NCBI RefSeq assembly: GCF_009930875.1
Contig: NZ_CP025249.1
Coordinates: 1,984,001 to 2,048,000 of the forward strand
Direction: 5' to 3'
Source: Actinomyces sp. 432
GTDB taxonomy: Bacteria; Actinomycetota; Actinomycetes; Actinomycetales; Actinomycetaceae
DNA length: 64,000 nt
In this document: one piece after another, positions 18,215 through 24,941 of the stretch
Position numbering within the stretch: the stretch's first letter is position 1
Layout of the letters: each line of letters opens with the position of its first letter
Made by a program: the position numbers and the translations under genes
Notes under the pieces: generated by a model
Databases searched by the model: none
What the model was told of the DNA's origin: nothing
Seen by the model: only the letters and a program-made list of their open reading frames with translations

Positions 18215-18476
18215 GTGGGGCGAATGAGGTCGTATTCGGCCAGCGCGGGTTAGTCGAGTACGACCTCGCACGCCCGAAAACGACCTCATCCGCCCCAAAA
18301 CGACCCCCGAGCACGATCGCCACAACCCAAAACCTTAAGACCCGCCAACGCGCAGGCACCCCCGCAACGATCAACGTACCGACGTCCCAGAAGAACCCAC
18401 GAGCCCCAACCGCCCCGCAAACCACAGGACTCAACAACCCCGGAAGCAGGAAGAAACACAGTCCCGGCAGTACTCG

Positions 18477-19907
18477 CTAACCAGCGACGTGCCTACCGCG
18501 ACGCCGCGAACCCGAACCCGGCAGAGCATCGCGGTGCACGTATCCATACAGCCCCAGGGTGGCGTATACCGCCAGCAGCCCCACAGGCGTACCGCCAGTA
18601 GCCACCACCGCCAGGAATACCGCGCACACCAGCAGCTCGGTAAGGGTGTCGGCGAGGATTGGCACCCGGATCAGGCGGTTGATCAGCACCTCCGAGGCGA
18701 TCGAGCGGACCGCCGATACCACAGCGATCAAGAACACGGCAGCCGTGACTGAGCCCCACAGGTAGACCGTCCACCACGTGCCGATCACGGCCAGGCCCAG
18801 GCAAACGACGTTGATCAGCGCCATCAGCCGCTCCCGGCGCATGACCTTGAGGAACACCACCGACAGTCCCCGGCTCTTGGTCTCGTACACGCTCAGCGGG
18901 AACAGCAGCGCCAGGAAGAAAATCGCCTGCGAATAGTTGGGCAGCCATTGGCGCAGCACCCAGGCCAGCGGGAAGTACAGGCCGAGCATGAGCACCAGCG
19001 GCGTGACGAACCGCGAGCGCAGAGCCGCATAAGCACCCGCGTAGTGGGTGCGGTCAAGGTTGCTCAGTTGCGGGTACACGGAGATGGAGACCGAGTTGAC
19101 CAGCACCATGAACATGGTGGTGAACTGGAAGGCCAGGGACACCTGCGCGAACATCTCGATGCCCCAGTGGTCCTCCACCGCCCAGCGCACCACGAAGGTG
19201 ATCAGCGCCGCCGCCAGGTTGGACACCAGCACGAACATGCCTGCCCCGCAGTCCGCCAGGAACTCCCGCGTGGCCTGCCAGCTCAGGTCGGGCCGCGTCA
19301 GGAACACCCCGCGTGCGATCAGCACCGCGATCACCAGTCCCATGGCCTTACCCAGTGCGTCGAAGACGATGAACACGATCACCTCGCGCACACCTACCAG
19401 CAGCGCACCGCCGACGCCGATGAAAGTCACCAGCCGCTCCACTACCGTCCCGAGTGCGAATGCGCGCGCCCTGCCGGCGATCTGCAAGATCACGGTCACC
19501 AGAGTGCGCGGCACGTAGAACAGGGCGCCCAGACCGGCCAGCAACAGGATCACGGCCCGCTGCTGCTCCGGAGCGGAGGCCCACACCCAAGCCGCCAGGC
19601 CGATGCAGGCCGCCAGGTCCATCAGGAAGAGCCTGATCAGGCCCGCAGACAGGCGCGGGCCGGGCATGTCCGCCCACCGCCTGCCGCCGAGCCGCAGGTA
19701 GACGCCGTCGGTGTAGCCGAAGGTCACGTAGCCGAAGTACATGACATACAGCTGGTAGAGCTGCCACAGCCCATAATCGGCCACGGAGATGATGCGCGGC
19801 AGCACCAGCGTCAGCAGTGCCGCGGAGAGCATGTACAGGACGTTTCCGACCAGCACCCAGGGCAGGCCCCGGGTCAGGTTACGTCCGGCCGGAGAGGCGG
19901 TAGACAC
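18477..19907 (-). CDS. Oligosaccharide flippase (Wzx/MOP superfamily)
   Basis: A 476-residue protein with about 12-14 hydrophobic segments and the N-terminal family pattern L-P-R-I-I-S-V-A-D-Y-G-L-W-Q-L (a helix-1 break followed by Y-G), typical of Wzx-type polysaccharide exporters. I chose the GTG at 19907 because AGGAG lies 8 nt before it; the GTG at 19922 overlaps that site. It probably moves lipid-linked repeat units to the outer membrane leaflet. It is the only minus-strand gene of the polysaccharide locus, convergent with the polymerase gene and divergent from the sugar dehydratase. Confidence 0.82.
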   Translation of the reverse strand: MSTASPAGRNLTRGLPWVLVGNVLYMLSAALLTLVLPRIISVADYGLWQLYQLYVMYFGYVTFGYTDGVYLRLGGRRWADMPGPRLSAGLIRLFLMDLAACIGLAAWVWASAPEQQRAVILLLAGLGALFYVPRTLVTVILQIAGRARAFALGTVVERLVTFIGVGGALLVGVREVIVFIVFDALGKAMGLVIAVLIARGVFLTRPDLSWQATREFLADCGAGMFVLVSNLAAALITFVVRWAVEDHWGIEMFAQVSLAFQFTTMFMVLVNSVSISVYPQLSNLDRTHYAGAYAALRSRFVTPLVLMLGLYFPLAWVLRQWLPNYSQAIFFLALLFPLSVYETKSRGLSVVFLKVMRRERLMALINVVCLGLAVIGTWWTVYLWGSVTAAVFLIAVVSAVRSIASEVLINRLIRVPILADTLTELLVCAVFLAVVATGGTPVGLLAVYATLGLYGYVHRDALPGSGSRRRGRHVAG

Positions 19908-20006
19908 AGAGATTCTCCTCACGTGTTATCGCTGCAGGGCGCAGACGGGTTCAGGGCGCCAGTCTGCGATGACCTGGCTCCATGCTGACCTGTGCGAGCC
20001 GTGTCC

Positions 20007-20027
20007 GTCAAACGATTGGCGTTTGAC
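20007..20027. promoter_or_regulatory. Perfect palindrome in the flippase/dehydratase divergent region
   Basis: GTCAAACG (20007-20014) and CGTTTGAC (20020-20027) form exact inverted 8-bp arms around ATTGG. The right arm contains the TTGAC of a candidate -35 element, as expected for a repressor site. Confidence 0.55.
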
Positions 20028-20051
20028 CCCCGCCGCTTTTACGTCTTAAAT
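20023..20051 (+). promoter_or_regulatory. Candidate promoter for the dehydratase gene
   Basis: TTGACC (20023-20028), a 17-nt spacer and TTAAAT (20046-20051). It is overlapped at -35 by the palindrome just described and leaves a leader of roughly 135 nt before the ATG at 20193. Confidence 0.5.
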
Positions 20052-20192
20052 GTTATCGGCCCTCGTTCCGCTTCCCTGACGTCGACGCTGTGCCGGAATC
20101 GCCTTAGCTCCGCGGGTTCGACGTTGCCGCAGTCGCGAGGGTGCCGCCCTGAGCCCTGGGTCGGTCTCCAGCCGAGAGGTACGTGACCATTC

Positions 20193-22058
20193 ATGCGACC
20201 GAACACACCATCCTCTGAACGCCAACCCCTGTTCCTACCCATCATCGACACGCTTTTCTGGCTGCTCGCCGCGTTCGTGGCCTTCCGGCTGCACGGTGAT
20301 GCCCTTGCCTCAACCGCCGCGCTAAGCCTGCTGGCCCTCGCCGCGCTCGCCGGTGCGGTCAGCCTGTGCCTGGGCTACCTGTGGTTGCTTACGTATCGAC
20401 GCCGTTACCCTGCCGGCTCCTTCGAAGAGGCCACTGCCGTAGCAACACAGTTTGGTGTATCCGCCCTGGTCATGCTGGTGGTGGCCGCCTGCTGGGCCGC
20501 AGCCACCGCCACTCCCCTGCGCACGCTCACGCTGGCCGCGACCTTCGCCCTGGCGCTGCTGGCGGCTCTCACGGTGCGCTTCGCCATGCGGCTGATGACG
20601 ACGTACCAGGCTTCCCAGTACTACCAGCGCGTCGCCCGCGACCAGGCCCCGATCATCGTCGTCGGCGCGGGCCGAGTCGGTGAGCAGATCATCCACCTGA
20701 CCAAGTTCGACGCCGCCTCCCCCTTCACCCCCGTGGGCCTGGTCGACGACGATCCCACCAAGCGCAACCTGCGGATCCTGGGCGTCCCGGTGCGCGGAAC
20801 CGTTGACGACCTCATCAGCGTCTGCGCGGAGCTGTCAGCCGCGACCGTGGTGATCGCTGTGGCGGACTTCCCCGCCGACCGGCTCAAGCAGGTAACCACG
20901 AGCTGTGCTGAGCACGGCATCCGCGTGATGACGATCGTGCCAGTGCGCCAGCTGACCAACCGCACCCTGCAGATCTCTGACATCCGGGAGATCGACCTGG
21001 CCGAGGTACTCGGCCGCCGTGAGATCCACACCGATGTCTCCCAGATCGCCGGCTACCTCTCCGGTCGCACCGTGCTGGTTACCGGTGCCGGCGGCTCCAT
21101 CGGTTCCGAGATCGCCCGGCAGATTCACCGCTTCGGCCCCAAGGAGCTGCTGCTGCTGGACCGGGACGAGTCGGCGCTGCACGCGGTGCAGCTGGATATC
21201 TACGGCAAGGGCCTGCTCGACACCCGTGACATGGTCCTGTGCGATATCCGCGACCGGGACGCGCTCGAGGCGGTCTTCGCCGAGCACCGCCCGCAGGTCG
21301 TCTTCCACGCCGCGGCCCTCAAGCACCTGCCGATGCTGGAGATGTACCCGGAGGAGGGCTGGAAGACCAACGTGCTGGGATCGCGCAACGTCATCGAGCT
21401 GTCCCTGAAGTATGACGTGCAGACGCTGGTCAACATCTCCACCGACAAGGCGGCCGACCCCACTTCGGTGCTGGGCCGCACCAAGCTCCTCGCCGAGCGC
21501 ATGACCACGGCTACCGCGCTGGAGTGCGGCAGGCGCTTCGTGTCGGTGCGCTTCGGCAACGTGCTCGGGTCGCGCGGCTCAATGCTGTGGACCTTTAAGC
21601 GCCAGATCGAGGAGGGCGGTCCGATCACCGTCACCCACCCGGATGTGGAGCGGTTCTTCATGACGATCCCGGAGGCCTGCCAGCTGGTGCTGCAGGCGGG
21701 ATCATTCGGGCGCCCCGGCGACACGATGGTGCTGGACATGGGTGAGCCGGTCAAGATCGTCGACGTCGCCCAGCGGCTGATCGCCCAGTCCGGTAAGGAT
21801 GTCCAGATCGAGTTCACCGGGCTCCGCCCGGGCGAGAAGCTCTCCGAGGACCTGGTTGCCCACTCCGAGCACGGCGAGCGCCCCTTCCACCCGCTCGTCA
21901 GCCATGTGCGTGTGCAGCAGGAGGCGACGCAGGCGGTAGAGGAGATGCACGCCTGGGCGGTGGGAGAGGACCCACTGGATGAAGCGCCACAGGCGGCATC
22001 CCATGGCTCTGCCGCGGTCGGCCTGCGCGTCCCCGACTCCGCGGAGGCTCTGCGATGA
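20193..22058 (+). CDS. Membrane nucleotide-sugar 4,6-dehydratase (WbpM/PglF/CapD family)
   Basis: A 621-residue protein. Four membrane segments lie in the first 130 residues. A first Rossmann domain follows (I-I-V-V-G-A-G-R-V-G near 154). The catalytic extended SDR domain starts with V-L-V-T-G-A-G-G-S-I-G-S-E near 294 and contains the family segment N-I-S-T-D-K-A-A-D-P-T-S-V-L-G-R-T-K. Members convert UDP-GlcNAc to a 4-keto-6-deoxy sugar. In place of the classical SDR Tyr there is Leu (Met in many relatives). The DegT aminotransferase gene overlaps its stop by 4 bp, which fits a dehydratase-transaminase pair making a 4-amino-4,6-dideoxy sugar. Confidence 0.9.
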   Translation: MRPNTPSSERQPLFLPIIDTLFWLLAAFVAFRLHGDALASTAALSLLALAALAGAVSLCLGYLWLLTYRRRYPAGSFEEATAVATQFGVSALVMLVVAACWAAATATPLRTLTLAATFALALLAALTVRFAMRLMTTYQASQYYQRVARDQAPIIVVGAGRVGEQIIHLTKFDAASPFTPVGLVDDDPTKRNLRILGVPVRGTVDDLISVCAELSAATVVIAVADFPADRLKQVTTSCAEHGIRVMTIVPVRQLTNRTLQISDIREIDLAEVLGRREIHTDVSQIAGYLSGRTVLVTGAGGSIGSEIARQIHRFGPKELLLLDRDESALHAVQLDIYGKGLLDTRDMVLCDIRDRDALEAVFAEHRPQVVFHAAALKHLPMLEMYPEEGWKTNVLGSRNVIELSLKYDVQTLVNISTDKAADPTSVLGRTKLLAERMTTATALECGRRFVSVRFGNVLGSRGSMLWTFKRQIEEGGPITVTHPDVERFFMTIPEACQLVLQAGSFGRPGDTMVLDMGEPVKIVDVAQRLIAQSGKDVQIEFTGLRPGEKLSEDLVAHSEHGERPFHPLVSHVRVQQEATQAVEEMHAWAVGEDPLDEAPQAASHGSAAVGLRVPDSAEALR

Positions 22059-23269
22059 TTCCCTTCTCCCCGCCCACGCTGACTGAAGATGACATCAACG
22101 CCGTGGTTGAGGTGCTGCGCTCGGGCTGGATCACCTCCGGGCCCGTGGGCCGCCGCTTCGAGGAGCGGCTGGCCCAGGTCAGCGGCACCGACGGCGCGGT
22201 GGCGCTGAGCTCCGCCACCGCCGCACTGGAGCTGGCGCTGCGCGCGGCGGGCGCCGGCCCGGGCGATGAGGTGGTCGTCCCCGCCTACACCTACACGGCG
22301 TCCGCATCCGTGATCGCTCACGTAGGCGCGCAGATCGTCATGGTCGACTCCGAGCCCGGCTCACCGTTCCCCAGCGTGGAGCGCATCGCCGCTGCGGTTA
22401 CGCCACGCACCCGGGCCGTGATCACGGTCGACCTGGCTGGAATCCCCTTCGACTCCCGCCCGCTGGCCGCGCTGCTGGCCGGCAGGGGGCGCATCGACAC
22501 CGGGCTGGGTGCCGCCCTGGGGCGCCCGGTGATCATCTCCGACTCGGCGCACTCACTGGGCGCCAGCCTGGACTCCCTTCCCGTCGGCTCTCTGGCGGAC
22601 CTGACCGCGTTCTCCTTCCACGCGGTCAAGAACCTCACGACGGCGGAGGGCGGAGCACTTACCTGGCGCCGTGACCTGCCCACTGACCAGGAGGCGCTCG
22701 AGCGCTGGGTGCGCACCTACTCGCTGCACGGCCAGACGAAGGATGCCCTGGCCAAGTCGCGGGGCGCCTCCTGGGAGTACGACGTGATCGCCCCCGCCTA
22801 CAAGTGCAATCTCCCGGACACGCTGGCGGCGCTAGGGCTGTCCCAGCTGGACCGCTACGCCCACAGCCTGGAGCGCCGGCGTGAGCTGCTCGCGCTCTAC
22901 GCCGAGGGGCTGGCGGGCACCGGTGTGACACTGCTGGACCACGCCGGGGACGGTGCGGTCTCCAGCGCCCACCTGGCAATCGCCACGCTGCCGGTGGCCG
23001 GGGTGGAACAACGCAACCGGGTCATCTCGGACCTGTACGAGGCGGGCGTATCCGCCAACGTCCACTACAAGCCGTTGCCGCTGCTGACGGCCTACCGCGA
23101 CCTGGGCTTCGACGTGGCGGACTTCCCCAACGCCTTCGCCTTCTACTCCACGGAGCTGACGCTGCCTCTGCACCTGGCGCTCAGCGACGCGGATGCGGCG
23201 CAGGTGTGCGCGGCCCTCGCCTCCGCGCTGCAGTCCCCTGCTGCGCGCAACTCGGTCTCGGCCGCCTGA
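22055..23269 (+). CDS. DegT/DnrJ/EryC1-family sugar aminotransferase
   Basis: A 404-residue PLP enzyme. It begins I-P-F-S-P-P-T-L-T and has the N-terminal G-W-I-T-S-G-P signature of sugar 4-aminotransferases, S-S-A-T-A-A-L-E-L-A-L, D-S-A-H-S-L-G-A (PLP-contacting Asp/His) and F-H-A-V-K-N-L-T-T-A-E-G-G with the Schiff-base Lys192. It should transaminate the 4-keto sugar made by the dehydratase encoded just upstream, using glutamate. The start codon overlaps the upstream stop (ATGA). No acetyltransferase gene is adjacent, so whether the amine is acetylated or, for example, linked to an amino acid is open. Confidence 0.9.
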   Translation: MIPFSPPTLTEDDINAVVEVLRSGWITSGPVGRRFEERLAQVSGTDGAVALSSATAALELALRAAGAGPGDEVVVPAYTYTASASVIAHVGAQIVMVDSEPGSPFPSVERIAAAVTPRTRAVITVDLAGIPFDSRPLAALLAGRGRIDTGLGAALGRPVIISDSAHSLGASLDSLPVGSLADLTAFSFHAVKNLTTAEGGALTWRRDLPTDQEALERWVRTYSLHGQTKDALAKSRGASWEYDVIAPAYKCNLPDTLAALGLSQLDRYAHSLERRRELLALYAEGLAGTGVTLLDHAGDGAVSSAHLAIATLPVAGVEQRNRVISDLYEAGVSANVHYKPLPLLTAYRDLGFDVADFPNAFAFYSTELTLPLHLALSDADAAQVCAALASALQSPAARNSVSAA

Positions 23270-23317
23270 GGCCCCACCGCAGCTGAACCATCGACCATCG
23301 CAAAGGATCTGAAAGCA

Positions 23318-23992
23318 ATGCAGGAACTGCTGACCCTCGTGCGCCGAGGCCTGGCCTGGATTATCGCCCTGGCGGTGGTCGGCGGGGTTGCGGGGGGCGT
23401 GCTGGCGGCCACCACCGACCCCACCTACACCGCCACTTCGATGGCCTACGTGCAGGTGCAGGTAGACCCCGAGGAGGGCATGAGTGGCTACTCCTACGCC
23501 GCCACCGTCGCCGACTCCGCCACCGATGGCTTCCTGCCGGTAATCACCTCACCTGCCGTGGCCCAGGAGGTTATTGAGGAGCTCGGGCTGACCCAGACGC
23601 CGACCGAGGTGGCCGCCTGGATCTCGGCGACGCGGGTCACCCAGTCCCCGGCCATCGAGATCCAGGTGTCCGCGCCCTCCTCGGAGGTTGCTATCGCCGT
23701 GGCCGATGCCGTCGTCGCGCACGCCTCCAGCGACCTGGGAGCGCTGGAGGGTGACAACTACCCGGTGAGCCTGGCCCTGCTCAGCCCGGCCCAGGACGGG
23801 GCGGTGACGCAGGCCCCCTCAACCTTCCGCTATGCGGCTGCGGGGGCTGTTGTGGGTGCGGTCATCGGCATCATCGTGGCCTTCATGCTCGCCACCGCTC
23901 GTCCCGCACAGTCCCGGGCAGCCCAGCCAGCCGCTCACGGCGGCCGCGCGGTCCCCCCGGCTCCCGCACCTGGTCCCGACGACGTCCGGTAG
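23318..23992 (+). CDS. Wzz/YveK-like chain-length or export co-factor protein
   Basis: A 224-residue protein with two membrane segments (about residues 14-32 and 174-194) bracketing an extracytoplasmic domain that starts with the Wzz-like stretch T-T-D-P-T-Y-T-A-T-S and has the pattern S-P-A-V-A-Q-E-V-I-E-E-L-G-L. The tail is a short Pro/Ala-rich cytoplasmic segment; the Tyr-kinase domain found in some relatives is absent. Such proteins set polymer length or link Wzy polymerisation to export. AAGGA lies upstream of the ATG. It closes the plus-strand part of the polysaccharide locus. Confidence 0.75.
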   Translation: MQELLTLVRRGLAWIIALAVVGGVAGGVLAATTDPTYTATSMAYVQVQVDPEEGMSGYSYAATVADSATDGFLPVITSPAVAQEVIEELGLTQTPTEVAAWISATRVTQSPAIEIQVSAPSSEVAIAVADAVVAHASSDLGALEGDNYPVSLALLSPAQDGAVTQAPSTFRYAAAGAVVGAVIGIIVAFMLATARPAQSRAAQPAAHGGRAVPPAPAPGPDDVR

Positions 23993-24015
23993 CGCCCCGG
24001 ATCCGCCGCCGGGCC

Positions 24016-24594
24016 TCAGTGTGCAGCCGCGAGGGCCTGGTCGCCGCCCGCGCCGTCATCCACCGGGTCCGCGGCGCGCTCGGCCAGGGCCAGCCACGCT
24101 GCCGCCAGGAGCGCCCCGTCGGAGCCGCTCAGCTCCACTACGTCCAGCCGCGCGTGAGCCAGTTCCTCCGCATCCAGGGTGGCTCGGCTGGGCGCGCCGC
24201 CGTGCGGTGTACTGTCCGCGCCGAAAGTGCACAGGATGACGTGGGGTCCGGCGCTGGCAGCGGCGCGGAGCTGCGCTGTCAGCGCCTGCGGGGAGCGCAC
24301 GCCGTCGTCTACAACCAGCACGGTGTCCGCCCACGGCTGCTGCGCGTGTCGGCCAGCGGCCGGTGTGGCCGATGCCGTCGCTGCGAGAGGGCTGCCGGAG
24401 GACCTGCCGTGGGGGCCGTCATGGCCGCCCGCCGTCATCCGCACCCGCGGGTCCACGCCCAGGCGCCTGAGGATCGCGACCGCGTCCATCACGGTACCGC
24501 GGACCCGCTCGGAGGCCAGCTCGCCGCCGTGCCATAACACGTTGAAGGTGTCCCCAGTCGCTGCTCCTGCGCCCGGCATATGGCGGCTACTCAT
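24016..24594 (-). CDS. Hypothetical protein at the edge of the polysaccharide locus
   Basis: A 192-residue protein starting at the ATG at 24594, preceded by GGGAAG; longer starts lack a ribosome site and add an atypical Arg-rich leader. It has an alternating alpha/beta look: F-N-V-L-W-H-G-G-E-L near the start, V-L-V-V-D-D-G-V near residue 108 and H-V-I-L-C-T-F-G-A-D near 136, with strands followed by helices as in a Rossmann-like sheet. No catalytic motif is recognisable and there is no signal or membrane segment. It is convergent with the Wzz-like gene with only 23 bp between stops. Function unknown. Confidence 0.55.
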   Translation of the reverse strand: MSSRHMPGAGAATGDTFNVLWHGGELASERVRGTVMDAVAILRRLGVDPRVRMTAGGHDGPHGRSSGSPLAATASATPAAGRHAQQPWADTVLVVDDGVRSPQALTAQLRAAASAGPHVILCTFGADSTPHGGAPSRATLDAEELAHARLDVVELSGSDGALLAAAWLALAERAADPVDDGAGGDQALAAAH

Positions 24595-24941
24595 TTTCTT
24601 CCCAATACCCATCCGGCTAGTGCTGTGGCGTCTTCCGCTGGATCGGCGGTTGCCTGCGCGATCCGGTGGATCATGCTGCCATCGGACGTCAGCGCGAATC
24701 GGTGCGGGAAGTTTCTGTCGCCGTGCTGACGTGGTGTTGAGTCCCGCTCGCAACGTCCTTGCAGCGTCACTGTGTCGCCGGTTGCCCACCTCACACGCGC
24801 ACGGGCGGTGCTGGCAGGAGCAGGCCCGACCGGCCGTGACAGAATCGGTTCCATGTCTGAGTCCGCCGCCCAGTCCGCTGCGCCCACACCCTCCGTCCCG
24901 CCCCGGGCCGCTTCCTGCCCTCCGAGCTCCACTCCCCCGAC

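Larger units (their letters stand above)
17755..18308. repeat. Noncoding array: about twenty ACGACCTC motifs inside a 229-bp tandem duplication
   Basis: The 835-bp gap 17642-18476 holds no gene but a layered repeat. (1) A unit of about 20 bp, on the minus strand close to GAGGTCGTTTTGGGGCTGAT, recurs about 21 times (for example 17822, 17842, 17906, 17927, 18031). (2) 17821-18049 is repeated at 18050-18278 with only two differences seen (17825/18054 and 17848/18077), and a third copy begins at 18279-18308. (3) Each copy contains a perfect 9-bp hairpin and one motif in the opposite direction, forming a 13-bp inverted repeat. It separates the convergent ends of the polymerase and flippase genes. 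From 18309 to 18476 I see nothing. Confidence 0.9.

Noticed and set aside
17821..18308. CRISPR array
   Set aside because: The short units are imperfect, spacers are too short and not unique, the long unit is a 229-bp tandem block, and there are no cas genes.
17872..18437. Open frames on the minus strand through the repeat array (R-T-F-S, V-R-S-Y-S type peptides)
   Set aside because: They only reflect translation of the 20-bp repeats, change frame between units and lack a ribosome site or recognisable protein family.
24595..24852. T-box riboswitch upstream of valS
   Set aside because: I see no T-box sequence, specifier stem or terminator/antiterminator pair in the 258-bp gap; only a CAGAAT element just before the ATG at 24853, which hints at a leaderless start.
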